DNA of 64,000 bases from an uncultured SAR86 cluster bacterium (GTDB lineage: Bacteria; Pseudomonadota; Gammaproteobacteria; Magnimaribacterales; Magnimaribacteraceae). Shown in pieces: positions 1 through 9,079 of this stretch. The position numbers were made by a program, and so were the translations under genes. Positions within the stretch are counted from its first letter, which is position 1, and every line of letters starts with the position of its first letter. The stretch is taken from assembly GCA_902574355.1 (NCBI GenBank), contig CACGNN010000001.1, positions 1-64,000 on the forward strand. The letters run 5' to 3'. Below the pieces are notes generated by a model. The model was given only the letters and a program-made list of their open reading frames with translations. It ran no database searches and had not been told where the DNA came from.

Positions 1-3000
1 TCCGCCGCGTCAAGTCAAAACGTAACAGTTGATTATGCAATCACAGGAACTGCAACTGGATCAGGTACTGATTACACTCTAGCTAATGGAACACTCACCA
101 TAAGTGCTGGATCAACAACAGGCTTAATTACGATAGCAGGAATTATTGATGATTCTTTAGACGAAGCAAATGAAACCGTCATCGTGACCTTGTCTAACCC
201 CAGTAATGCAACCTTGGGCAGTGATGACGCTCATACTTACACCATTACTGATAACGATAACGCACCAGCAGTGGACTTCAATACTACGAGCTCAAGTGGA
301 GCTGAATCAGTATCGTCCAAAGTTATTACAGTGGATTTATCTGCAGCTTCCAGTCAAAACGTCACAGTTGATTATGCTTTGACAGGAACTGCGACAGGCT
401 CTGGTACCGATTACACACTTGCGAACGGGACCCTAACCATCAATTCAGGAACAACAAGTGGAACAATTACTATCGCAAGCATTGTTAATGACTCTTTAGA
501 TGAAGACAATGAGACCGTTGTTTTGACTCTTTCCAACCCAAGTAACGCAACTCTGGGTACTGACACTGTTCATACTTACACCATCGCTGATAATGACGAT
601 GCTCCAGTAGTTGATTTCAATACTTCAAGTTCAACTGGAGCCGAGTCAGTTTCCTCCAAAGCCATCACTGTTGATTTATCTGCAGTTTCTGCAAAAGCCA
701 TCACTGTTAATTATGCTTTGACTGGAACTGCAACAGGCACAGGCACTGATTACACTCTTGGGAGTGGAACTCTAACAATTAATGCTGGGTCCTCAACTGG
801 CACGATAACAATTGCTAGCATAGTTGACGACTCTATAGACGAAGCTGATGAAACTATTGTTTTGACACTATCAAACCCAAGTAACGCAACTCTGGGTACT
901 GACAAAGTTCATACTTACACTATCACTGATAATGACAGTACTCCAACCATTGACTTCAATTCTTCCAGCTCAAGTGGAGCTGAATCAGTATCGTCCAAAG
1001 CTATTACGGTTGATTTATCTGGGCCTTCTAGCGAAACCGTAACGGTCGATTACGCAGTTACAGGTACAGCCAGTGGATCAGGAACAGACTATACGCTAAT
1101 AAATGGAACCTTAAGTATTGCTGCAGGTTCCACAACAGGCACTATAACGATTGCAAATATTGTCGATGATTCTGCGGACGAACCGGATGAAACGGTAATC
1201 ATAACTTTATCAAGTCCTAGTAATGCTACTTTAGGAAGTGATAATGTTCATACTTATACAATTGCTGATGATGATGGTTTGCCTACAATCGACTTTAATG
1301 TCGCAAGTTCAAGCGGTGCTGAAGATATATCATCAGTAGCTTTAACTGTTGATTTATCTGCAGCTTCAAGTAGTAACATTACTGTAGATTATGCTGTTGC
1401 AGGAACGGCTTCAGGTTCTGGTACCGACTATACTCTTGCCAATGGAACCCTTACTATAAGTGCTGGTGGAACTTCTGGAACCATCACAATAGCCGGAATT
1501 ATAGATGATGATCTAGACGAAGCTAATGAGACAGTAATTATTACTTTATCTAATCCAAATAATGCTGTTCTTGGAAATGATAGTGTCCATACTTACACCA
1601 TCAGTGATAATGATGGCACTCCAACAGTAGCATTTTCTACTTCGACCTCCACTGATTCCGAATCAGTTACTACGAGATCAATAGCTATCGGTGTTCTCTT
1701 TGCGGCTTCTACAGCAATTCAGGTTGATTATGGAGTCACCGGGGGCACTGCTGGATCAGGCACAGACTACTCATTGTCATCTGGCAGCGTGACCATTGAG
1801 GAGGGTGCAACAAGTGGAACAATAGTCATTCCATCGATTATAGATGATCAAGCAGATGAAGCTGATGAAACAATAATCATCACTTTATCAAATCCAACCG
1901 GTGCGATCCTTGGGAGTGATATTGTCCATACTGCCATTATTACTGATAACGATAATCCTCCCGAAATTGACTTTAATACAACCAGCTCAAGCGGAGCTGA
2001 ATCAGTTTCTTCTGCAGGCCTAACAGTAGATTTATCTGCTGTATCAAACCAAAACGTGACAGTTGATTATGCAATTACAGGTACTGCAACTGGATCAGGA
2101 GAAGATTTCACCCTTGGCGCTGGAAAACTAACTATTAATGCGGGTGAAACTAGCGGCACGATTACCATTGCGAGTATTATTGATGATCCATTTGATGAGC
2201 CTGATGAAACAATAATTATAACTTTATCTAATCCAGTCAATGCAACTCTGGGTAATGATAATGCCCATACTTTTACAATTATTGATAATGACACTACTCC
2301 CATCATTAACTTTAGTGCTCCAACTTCAAATGGTGATGAATCTATAGCTTCTGCAGCCTTAACTTTAGATTTATCTGTTGCGCCTACTCAAAATGTGACA
2401 CTTGACTTTGCGGTTACTGGAACTGCTACAGGCTCCGGTACAGATTACACCTTAGCTGACGGAACGCTCACGATAAGTGCTGGCGAAACAACTGGAACTA
2501 TAACGATAACAGATATTATCGATGACTTATTGGATGAAGAAAATGAGACGGTGATAGTAACTTTATCAAATCCAAGCAATGCAACCTTAGGAGCTGATAA
2601 TGTCCATACTTATACCATTAATGATAATGATAGTCTTCCTAACATAGACTTTAATACTAACAGCTCCGAAAGCGATGAGCCTTCTCCATCAATAAGCATT
2701 ACAGTTGATTTATCTGCGGTTTCTGGCAAGGAAATATCAGTGGATTATGAATTAACAGGAACCGCAACTGGATCAGGCGTCGATTATAATTTAGACAACG
2801 GTACTTTAATAATTGTTGCTGGCGAAAATACCGGCATCATAACCATCCCCAGCATTATTGATGACGACCTGGCCGAGGAAGACGAAACGATTATCGTGAC
2901 CTTGTCCAATCCTACCAATGCAACTCTGGGAGAGGACTATGTTTATACTCACACAATATTGGCAAATGACGATGATAAAAGACCAATCCTAATTGGAACT

Positions 3001-5037
3001 GACCCCAAAGATGACAGCACCAGGGTTCCAGTGGATAGCGATATCATCTTGACGTTTAACAAAATTGTGAATTGTGAATCAGGCATAATTAATATTGAAT
3101 CAGAAGATAATTCTTCCTCTTTTGCTGTCAGTTTACCAAATGAGTCTGTAACAGGTTGCGGGACAGAGACAATAACAATTAATCTACCAACGGATCTTGA
3201 GTATGAAACAGAATATTACGTATTAATTGAAAACACCCTATTTATAGACATTATAGGCAATTCTTATAGAGGCATAAGTGATAAAAGTGAGTTCAATTTT
3301 AAAACTCCCATCATATTGACGGATCCTACTTTAAAGCAGCCTGTTATTGATAATGCGAAAGCTATGTTACAGATTGCAACCCGTTGGGTTGATCAAAATG
3401 TTAATGTAATTTCTAAACGGATGAAGACCTCAGCGCAACAAGGCTTGAATCGTTTAAAGGTTAATTTAAACAATAATGTTATCGATTCAATTAAGAATAT
3501 GAGCATTAATGAACGCGATGATAATCTTGTTGAACTGCCAATCTTAGAGTTATGTACTATCAATTCTAGTGGACCCAAAACTAATCCATCTTTGAAGATA
3601 AAAGTACATTTATCTAAAATTGCATCAGAAGATGTTGTCCTTGATTTTAATATTACTGGCTCATCAAGCACAGAAAACTTCTCTTTTGGGGAAGGCATAT
3701 TAAATATAGAGGCGGGGCTCAAATCTGCCATTATTCTCATCGATGGTATTCCGCCAGAAAGATTTGGTTTTACTACAGGGGATAAAAAAATTATTGTTAC
3801 TCTTTTAGAGTCTTCAAATGCACAATTAGGCAAGAATTTGGTTTACACCCACATACTCACAGATGATCTGAAAGTATGGACTGATCCTAATGAAAATTAT
3901 TTCTGTGTAACAGAATTTGATAATCCTAAATCATCAACATCTATCATTACAAAATCTTCTTACCATTCCTACTCGCTAGTTACAAACCCACAATACTATA
4001 ATCAGGATATAAGCCTTGCAGATACTGATCCTGATATCCAAATTTCTAATATTTATAATGAACGAGAAGAGGCTGAGAGCTCTCAAGATTTAGATCAAAT
4101 TGAGTCAACCGTAAAAGATTGGGTATCAGATCCTGTGAAAGTTACGGCTGAAGGTGAGCTCAGGGAACTGCTTGGAGATTGGACAGTATGGATTGACGGT
4201 GAATTTGGAGAATTTACTCTTCGTAAAAACAAAAACAGTACAAGAATTCTGGATGAAAGATCTTTTCATGTAGGAATTGATAGATTAAATAATGATGGAA
4301 ATCTATTTGGTTTTGCCTTTGGCCTAGGAGAGGCTAAACCAATAAATAGAAATAATGAATCTCACGTAGAGTCTAGAAACTATAGCTTTTCAACATATGG
4401 AAGATTCGAAGATAGAAATAAAGCACTACAATTTATTTTAGGGATTAGTAGATTAGAATTTGATTCAGACCGGTTGGATGGTGAAGAAATTTTGATAGGT
4501 CAACGAGAGGCTGATCAGATATTTGGATCTCTTGCTTTCATCCGTTCATTCAGCAGTGAGTCAAGCAACTGGCAAATTTCTCCTTATCTTAGACTTGATG
4601 CCTCATATACTGAGTTTAATAAATTTAGTGAATTAGGCGGTGAAGCCGCATTAACTTTCGATGAACTAACACTATCCAATGTTAAGGCTTCTATTGGAAC
4701 TGATATGAGCTATCTTTTTGTGGGATCAAAATATAATGCAATGCCATATCTAACCTTAGAATATGGCTTAGATTACTCGGAAACTTCTAGCCAGAATATG
4801 TATTACAACGTAGAAGGGCCTAATATAAATTACGTATTGCTATTGGATGATGGAGTGAAAACTCATAATTGGGAAGTTGACTTAGGATTAATACTTGAAA
4901 TTTCTACCGATATGACCACAAATCTTGGTTGCAGATGGCAAGGCAGATCTAGCTATTTTTCTGACTACTCAAGCATTTCTAGCAATGATCTCTCGTCATC
5001 AGAAATCTGTTTTCTTGAGCTAATGTTGAGTCTTTAA
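1..5037 (+). CDS. Calx-beta repeat surface protein, probable autotransporter, 5' end outside window
   Basis: The frame is open from base 1 with the same repeat, so the gene starts upstream. The visible part holds one partial and eight complete 113-residue Calx-beta repeats (to about 2973), each with an acidic D-DE-ET segment typical of calcium-binding Calx-beta folds. A Big_5/SwmB-like Ig domain follows (about 2980-3300), then a helical linker, then a diverged Calx-beta-like repeat (about 3535-3870). The last 300 residues (from about 4140) alternate hydrophobic strands with glycine and aromatic residues, as in an autotransporter beta-barrel, and the chain ends in hydrophobic residues. The likely role is a surface-exposed adhesin or passenger secreted by a type V route. 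The N-terminal signal peptide cannot be seen. The Calx-beta call is firm; the barrel is inferred from pattern. Confidence 0.8.
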   Translation, partial: SAASSQNVTVDYAITGTATGSGTDYTLANGTLTISAGSTTGLITIAGIIDDSLDEANETVIVTLSNPSNATLGSDDAHTYTITDNDNAPAVDFNTTSSSGAESVSSKVITVDLSAASSQNVTVDYALTGTATGSGTDYTLANGTLTINSGTTSGTITIASIVNDSLDEDNETVVLTLSNPSNATLGTDTVHTYTIADNDDAPVVDFNTSSSTGAESVSSKAITVDLSAVSAKAITVNYALTGTATGTGTDYTLGSGTLTINAGSSTGTITIASIVDDSIDEADETIVLTLSNPSNATLGTDKVHTYTITDNDSTPTIDFNSSSSSGAESVSSKAITVDLSGPSSETVTVDYAVTGTASGSGTDYTLINGTLSIAAGSTTGTITIANIVDDSADEPDETVIITLSSPSNATLGSDNVHTYTIADDDGLPTIDFNVASSSGAEDISSVALTVDLSAASSSNITVDYAVAGTASGSGTDYTLANGTLTISAGGTSGTITIAGIIDDDLDEANETVIITLSNPNNAVLGNDSVHTYTISDNDGTPTVAFSTSTSTDSESVTTRSIAIGVLFAASTAIQVDYGVTGGTAGSGTDYSLSSGSVTIEEGATSGTIVIPSIIDDQADEADETIIITLSNPTGAILGSDIVHTAIITDNDNPPEIDFNTTSSSGAESVSSAGLTVDLSAVSNQNVTVDYAITGTATGSGEDFTLGAGKLTINAGETSGTITIASIIDDPFDEPDETIIITLSNPVNATLGNDNAHTFTIIDNDTTPIINFSAPTSNGDESIASAALTLDLSVAPTQNVTLDFAVTGTATGSGTDYTLADGTLTISAGETTGTITITDIIDDLLDEENETVIVTLSNPSNATLGADNVHTYTINDNDSLPNIDFNTNSSESDEPSPSISITVDLSAVSGKEISVDYELTGTATGSGVDYNLDNGTLIIVAGENTGIITIPSIIDDDLAEEDETIIVTLSNPTNATLGEDYVYTHTILANDDDKRPILIGTDPKDDSTRVPVDSDIILTFNKIVNCESGIINIESEDNSSSFAVSLPNESVTGCGTETITINLPTDLEYETEYYVLIENTLFIDIIGNSYRGISDKSEFNFKTPIILTDPTLKQPVIDNAKAMLQIATRWVDQNVNVISKRMKTSAQQGLNRLKVNLNNNVIDSIKNMSINERDDNLVELPILELCTINSSGPKTNPSLKIKVHLSKIASEDVVLDFNITGSSSTENFSFGEGILNIEAGLKSAIILIDGIPPERFGFTTGDKKIIVTLLESSNAQLGKNLVYTHILTDDLKVWTDPNENYFCVTEFDNPKSSTSIITKSSYHSYSLVTNPQYYNQDISLADTDPDIQISNIYNEREEAESSQDLDQIESTVKDWVSDPVKVTAEGELRELLGDWTVWIDGEFGEFTLRKNKNSTRILDERSFHVGIDRLNNDGNLFGFAFGLGEAKPINRNNESHVESRNYSFSTYGRFEDRNKALQFILGISRLEFDSDRLDGEEILIGQREADQIFGSLAFIRSFSSESSNWQISPYLRLDASYTEFNKFSELGGEAALTFDELTLSNVKASIGTDMSYLFVGSKYNAMPYLTLEYGLDYSETSSQNMYYNVEGPNINYVLLLDDGVKTHNWEVDLGLILEISTDMTTNLGCRWQGRSSYFSDYSSISSNDLSSSEICFLELMLSL
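262..2973 (+). repeat. Eight tandem 339-bp Calx-beta-encoding repeats
   Basis: Unit starts, judged by the proline dipeptide segment before the first strand, fall at 262, 601, 940, 1279, 1618, 1957, 2296 and 2635. Every step is exactly 339 bases (113 codons), with no insertion or deletion. The units differ at many bases; the one at 1618 is the most diverged. Some non-adjacent units share nearly identical blocks, for example near 290 and 970, and near 535 and 875. A partial unit precedes position 262. Confidence 0.92.
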
Positions 5038-5133
5038 CTGAAGAATTAATTTTTTACAATTTTTTCGTAAAATGACGCAGTTAATTATTAGTGATAATCT
5101 TTATTCTTAAAATTACATCACACTAGGACTCGT

Positions 5134-5493
5134 ATGAAAAATTATTTAATAAAATTAATCTTTTTAGCTTTATTTTTATCGCCCAATATCAAGGCAGCAA
5201 CCGTCAGTTGTAATTTTATGTCTGGTGAGGCTTACTCCATTTCTTCTGGAGCCTGGATTGGTACTGCCGGCTATGAAGATATATGGGATATATTTGGTGA
5301 TGGTTTATCACTACCTATGGAAAACGCACTTTTGGCCAATCTGGATACACAGGAAATTTTTAGAGCAGGTGAAACCGATAAAGGAACAGTTTATCTCGTC
5401 GGAGGAGACATGGGCGTTGAAGGGAGACTAAGTACAATTGATGATGGAATGTTGATTATATATTCTGGTTTCTGTTCTATTGGCTTTGGTTAA
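5134..5493 (+). CDS. Small exported protein of unknown function
   Basis: A 119-residue protein with a clear N-terminal signal peptide: Lys near the start, then a Leu/Ile/Phe-rich stretch, and a likely cleavage site after about residue 21 (Lys-Ala-Ala). The mature part is about 98 residues, rich in Gly and acidic residues, with two cysteines that could form one disulfide (near residues 26 and 115). I recognise no family. The start follows an AGGACT ribosome-binding-like sequence. It lies 96 bases behind the autotransporter-like gene and 17 bases before an Nmad3 gene, so it may share a transcript with the latter. Periplasmic or outer-surface location is inferred from the signal peptide only. 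Confidence 0.6.
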   Translation: MKNYLIKLIFLALFLSPNIKAATVSCNFMSGEAYSISSGAWIGTAGYEDIWDIFGDGLSLPMENALLANLDTQEIFRAGETDKGTVYLVGGDMGVEGRLSTIDDGMLIIYSGFCSIGFG

Positions 5494-5510
5494 TTGTGAA
5501 TAAAGGCTAG

Positions 5511-6308
5511 TTGAGAAGATTAATATTAAGTAGAAAGGGTTTCGACTCAAAGGCAGGCGGTAGTGCTTCACCTATATTTAATGACGGAAGCTTTTTTTCA
5601 ATTCCTATCCCTCAGAGTCATCCTTCACCAAAAAAATATAAAGACCTAGATTTTAATGGTATTTCAGGATCTAAATTATTGAAAGAAGTTTCAGCCAAGG
5701 TTAGAGATACGGATTATTGCCATAACGATCCATTGCTCAATGAAAAAATAGGCATTTTTGGCCAAGCAAGTGCATCTCAGACTGAATTAAAGAATAATAA
5801 TGTAGGTCCTGGAGATTTGTTTTTATTTTTTGGATGGTTTAAAAACTTTTCTGCAAATGGTAGAGATTTGCATCATTTATTCGGTTGGTTGCAAATAGAC
5901 AAAATAATTGAAGGATCAAAAGAAATTAAAAGATATCTTTGTGAGAATAATATTCAACACCCTCATGGACATGGAGATACCTCAAAATTTTCTAACAACA
6001 CACTTTACATAGCTAGGAAAAAATTAGAGCTTAACGAAAGAAAAATTTTTGATCGAGGCCATGGTTTGTTTAAGTTTACTCATGATGATTTAATTTTGAC
6101 TGAAAAAAATAAAACTAGATCAAGATGGAAGCTGCCCTCCAAATACTTTAAAGATTCAAAAGACCTTTTTTTAAATAGAATGAAATGGGAGGATAAAGAA
6201 GAATCTACAGTTTTTTATAGGGGGTTTGGACAAGAATTCATTCTTGATGTTGAAAAAAATCCAAAAGTAAAAAAATGGGCAATAAATTTAATACAAAAAC
6301 ATGGATAA
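5511..6308 (+). CDS. Nmad3 (nucleotide modification associated domain 3) family protein
   Basis: A 265-residue cytoplasmic protein. It opens with the ILSRKGFDS signature followed by an SPIF and SIPIP stretch, has a central GPGDLFLFFGWF segment, a second FGWLQ segment near residue 125, and RGFGQEF near the C-terminus. I recognise this as the pattern of Nmad3. That family is known from comparative genomics of DNA-modification gene sets, but its biochemistry is not established. The start is TTG, 17 bases after the previous stop and behind an AAAGG ribosome-binding site; it gives the usual family N-terminus. No modification enzymes, phage genes or nucleases lie beside it, so it is an orphan here. 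Length is complete and no disruption is visible. Confidence 0.75.
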   Translation: MRRLILSRKGFDSKAGGSASPIFNDGSFFSIPIPQSHPSPKKYKDLDFNGISGSKLLKEVSAKVRDTDYCHNDPLLNEKIGIFGQASASQTELKNNNVGPGDLFLFFGWFKNFSANGRDLHHLFGWLQIDKIIEGSKEIKRYLCENNIQHPHGHGDTSKFSNNTLYIARKKLELNERKIFDRGHGLFKFTHDDLILTEKNKTRSRWKLPSKYFKDSKDLFLNRMKWEDKEESTVFYRGFGQEFILDVEKNPKVKKWAINLIQKHG

Positions 6309-6375
6309 AACTTAATGAATAAAATTTTGTTTATAATATTTAATATTAGATAAAAGTAATTAGGAGCATACATAT

Positions 6376-6798
6376 ATGTCGAATCGATTTCATTTAGCCA
6401 TTCCAGTAGGCAGTATAGAAGAATCAAAAAAGTTTTATTGTGACTTTCTGGGTTGCGAAGCTGGAAGTTTTGAAGAAGGAAAATGGCAAGACATAAACTT
6501 TTGGGGTAATGAATTAACTTTGCATGAAGCCAGTGAAGCTCTTCCAAGAGAAAGGCACCATGTAGATATGGGCGATGTGTGCGTACCTCATTTTGGGGTG
6601 CACCTTATGAGGGAAGATTTTGATAAATTAAAATCGCGCGTCAACGATAGAGAAAAATATGACTTTTTAGATAAACCTTATTTAAGGTTTGAGGGAGATT
6701 CTAGAGAACAAGAAACTTTTTTCATTGAAGATCCAAGTGGAAATGTTCTTGAAATTAAAACTATGTTTGATCCAAGCACTTTATTTCCAGAAAAGTAA
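6376..6798 (+). CDS. VOC-family (glyoxalase/dioxygenase-like) protein
   Basis: A 140-residue protein with the VOC beta-alpha-beta-beta-beta pattern. It starts FHLAIPVGSIEESKKFY, with a metal-ligand-type His at residue 6, and ends with an EDPSGNVLEIK segment carrying the usual terminal Glu ligand. A second candidate ligand His lies mid-chain in a PHFGVHL stretch. VOC proteins are cytoplasmic metal-dependent lyases, isomerases or dioxygenases, or metal-free binding proteins; the substrate cannot be told from sequence. An AGGAG site precedes the ATG. It is followed after about 120 bases by an oxygenase/hydrolase/cupin run, which suggests a role in the same small-molecule pathway (inference). Confidence 0.75.
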   Translation: MSNRFHLAIPVGSIEESKKFYCDFLGCEAGSFEEGKWQDINFWGNELTLHEASEALPRERHHVDMGDVCVPHFGVHLMREDFDKLKSRVNDREKYDFLDKPYLRFEGDSREQETFFIEDPSGNVLEIKTMFDPSTLFPEK

Positions 6799-6919
6799 AA
6801 ATGGAAACCTATAGAAGAGTATTTGTAAAAATATAAGATCTAACCACATTTATTTATAAAGTTATTCACTCTTCCATACAAAAGCGCTATTGTAGAAATA
6901 ACAATCCGGGGAAGATCAG

Positions 6920-8128
6920 ATGAAGGCAACTAGAGAAAATTACGTGACGGACTTACAACTACCTAAGGTTGATTGGCTTGATCGTGAGTCAAACCCAGAA
7001 CAGTTTTTTAAAGACTTATCTTACGCATTATCGGAATTCGGATTTATGGTCCTTACTAATGCACCTGGATTATCTGACGAATTTCAGAAGCGAGCATTTA
7101 GAGAAGTGAGAGGCTTTTTTGATTCTCCAATGGAATTAAAAAAAACCGCTCATATATCCAATACGCCATATTTTCGTGGCTATAGTTTGCCCACTCCTGC
7201 TGATCGTGGCTTTGGGCAAGTTATAGAAGCTTTCCAGTATGGATTCGAACAAGAATCATTATGTGACTACGATGATAAATCTCAACCAATTCACCACAGA
7301 CTCTTTCGTGGTCCCAACACCTGGCCTGAAGATAAGTCATTGCCAGGATTTCGACCTTTAATAGATGAGCTGAATGATTGTTATCATCGCCTTACTCATG
7401 AACTAGGGGAGGCCATTGTCGAGTCTCTGGGAGAAGATGTTGAATCATTCCGTGAATATTTTGATTTTGATAATCCAGACCTGGCCGCGAGCCTTAATCA
7501 TAATTATAGCATTGATGCATTTGCTGAAAAGGATCGGGAAATTGTCAGAAATGAGTATAAAAAATTCACAAGTGATAAAGTAGGTGCCCATATAGATGGG
7601 CCCCCATTTATAGCTCTGCTGATCAACGATCGTCCTGGACTGCAAGTTGTTGCCGGAGAAGGCAAGTGGATCGATGCCCCCGTTACCTGTCAAACAGCAC
7701 CTGGTGAATACCATGTACCAGTTATCCCGGGATCTGTCATCGTCAATACTGGTGGAACTTTAATGCACCTTAGCGAAGGTAGATATTCAGCTACTTTACA
7801 CCGCGTTAATACAACATTGATACCTGAAGGAGAAACTAGAGTTTCTATGCCTTATTTTTTATTGCCTAAAATGGAAGGAGATCTGATTCCTTTTGGTAAA
7901 TCTGAAGCTGATTCTTTAGGTGCGGCAGGGTATGAGTCTGGACGAGACAGAGGTGCAAATGCTAGCGTAAATCGTATGGGGACCTTTCCGCAGGTAACTA
8001 GGCGTTGGTGGGCTGAGGAATATGCTGAGTTACGTGAAAAACAAAATGATGAGGTTAAGGCCGAAACACAAGCAGCCTATAAACTTGCAAAAGAACGTGG
8101 AGAACGTTTTAAGAAACAATTGGACTAG
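6920..8128 (+). CDS. Isopenicillin N synthase-like 2-oxoglutarate/Fe(II) oxygenase
   Basis: A 402-residue member of the IPNS/plant-DIOX branch of Fe(II)/2-oxoglutarate oxygenases. The N-terminal DIOX_N part includes an SEFGFMVL strand and a RGYSLP segment. The iron triad is complete: His224-x-Asp226 and His294. The 2-oxoglutarate-binding pair Arg307-x-Ser309 is also present. It should hydroxylate, desaturate or cyclise a small substrate in the cytoplasm; the substrate is unknown. A GGGGAAG ribosome-binding site lies ahead of the ATG. The next gene, a dienelactone-hydrolase-like protein, begins five bases after the stop and a cupin follows, so the three probably form an operon. Family call firm, specific function open. 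Confidence 0.85.
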   Translation: MKATRENYVTDLQLPKVDWLDRESNPEQFFKDLSYALSEFGFMVLTNAPGLSDEFQKRAFREVRGFFDSPMELKKTAHISNTPYFRGYSLPTPADRGFGQVIEAFQYGFEQESLCDYDDKSQPIHHRLFRGPNTWPEDKSLPGFRPLIDELNDCYHRLTHELGEAIVESLGEDVESFREYFDFDNPDLAASLNHNYSIDAFAEKDREIVRNEYKKFTSDKVGAHIDGPPFIALLINDRPGLQVVAGEGKWIDAPVTCQTAPGEYHVPVIPGSVIVNTGGTLMHLSEGRYSATLHRVNTTLIPEGETRVSMPYFLLPKMEGDLIPFGKSEADSLGAAGYESGRDRGANASVNRMGTFPQVTRRWWAEEYAELREKQNDEVKAETQAAYKLAKERGERFKKQLD

Positions 8129-8133
8129 TTAAG

Positions 8134-9060
8134 ATGCATAGATTGCAATCAGGTGATGAGGGTGTGATCGCTTACAAGTCATCCAATCCATTTGAATTCT
8201 TTCATATTTTGAATTCTACGCCTTCTGAAGAACAACAGATGTTTGGATCTCTTATCTTTCCTGAACGAAAGAAAAAAAAATATCCTCTTGTTATATGTAT
8301 GCATGGCAGCATGGGCTGGAGAGGGCATCACCACGAGCATTCAGTAAACTTTCTAAATAATGGCTTTGCCATATTTCGAGTAAATAGTTTTGATGCTAGA
8401 GGTGTCGTCTCTATTGTGGAAGACCAAATGCAAGTAACTTTAGCTTCAGTTCTCTCTGATTGCTTTAATGCGTTGAAACTTTTATCCGATCATCCTGATA
8501 TAGATTCTAATCAAATTTACATTGCCGGATGGAGTCTTGGCGGGAGTACAGCAATTTATTCAGCCTGGGAGCCTTTAGCTGAAAAATTAGCACCGACAGG
8601 TGAAAGATTCGCAGGACATTTAGCTTTCTATCCTGGTACTTTTATGTGGCCAGAAGAAATGCGCTGGAGCGATGCACCAATCTTAACTCTGATTGGCAAA
8701 GAAGATGATTACACTCCATCTATTCTGATAGAAGAATTATCTCCAGCCATTAATGAAAATGGGGGTAATAGTAAGATAATTACTTATGAAGATAGCCATC
8801 ATTCTTTTGATTCTGTAGACCCAGTAGTATTTGTGCCTAATGCAATAGCAGTTGGAAGACGACATACAATTGTTGCAAAGGATGGTACACACTATCATTT
8901 AGATGTAGATGGAAAAAAAACTATGATGAATGAGCCACATGAGAGAACAAAATTATTCAAAGACAGAGCAAAGACTGGGGCCCACTTGGGTTGCAATTGG
9001 CAAGCAAGGAAATCATCAATGCAAGATTCCATTCAGTTTCTTTTAGAACATAGTCAATAA
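8134..9060 (+). CDS. Dienelactone hydrolase-like alpha/beta hydrolase
   Basis: A 308-residue alpha/beta hydrolase. It has an oxyanion-type MHGSMGW stretch near residue 56, the nucleophile elbow GWSLGG with Ser134, a candidate acid at Asp191 or Asp192, and a candidate catalytic His at 222 or 223 in a DSHHSFD segment. This matches the dienelactone hydrolase superfamily, which hydrolyses esters or lactones in the cytoplasm. There is no signal peptide. About 70 residues follow the catalytic His, including a region rich in His and Lys, which is longer than a minimal dienelactone hydrolase. It sits between a 2-oxoglutarate oxygenase and a cupin, so hydrolysis of an oxidised intermediate is a reasonable inference. 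Confidence 0.8.
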   Translation: MHRLQSGDEGVIAYKSSNPFEFFHILNSTPSEEQQMFGSLIFPERKKKKYPLVICMHGSMGWRGHHHEHSVNFLNNGFAIFRVNSFDARGVVSIVEDQMQVTLASVLSDCFNALKLLSDHPDIDSNQIYIAGWSLGGSTAIYSAWEPLAEKLAPTGERFAGHLAFYPGTFMWPEEMRWSDAPILTLIGKEDDYTPSILIEELSPAINENGGNSKIITYEDSHHSFDSVDPVVFVPNAIAVGRRHTIVAKDGTHYHLDVDGKKTMMNEPHERTKLFKDRAKTGAHLGCNWQARKSSMQDSIQFLLEHSQ

Positions 9061-9079
9061 ACTTATAAGGGAGAATAAA

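Noticed and set aside
262-2973. Regular repeats as a CRISPR array or DNA satellite
   Set aside because: The period is 339 bases, the units stay in one reading frame and encode a known Calx-beta fold.
3393-3833. 146-residue minus-strand frame
   Set aside because: Shadow of the surface protein gene; no ribosome-binding site or family pattern.
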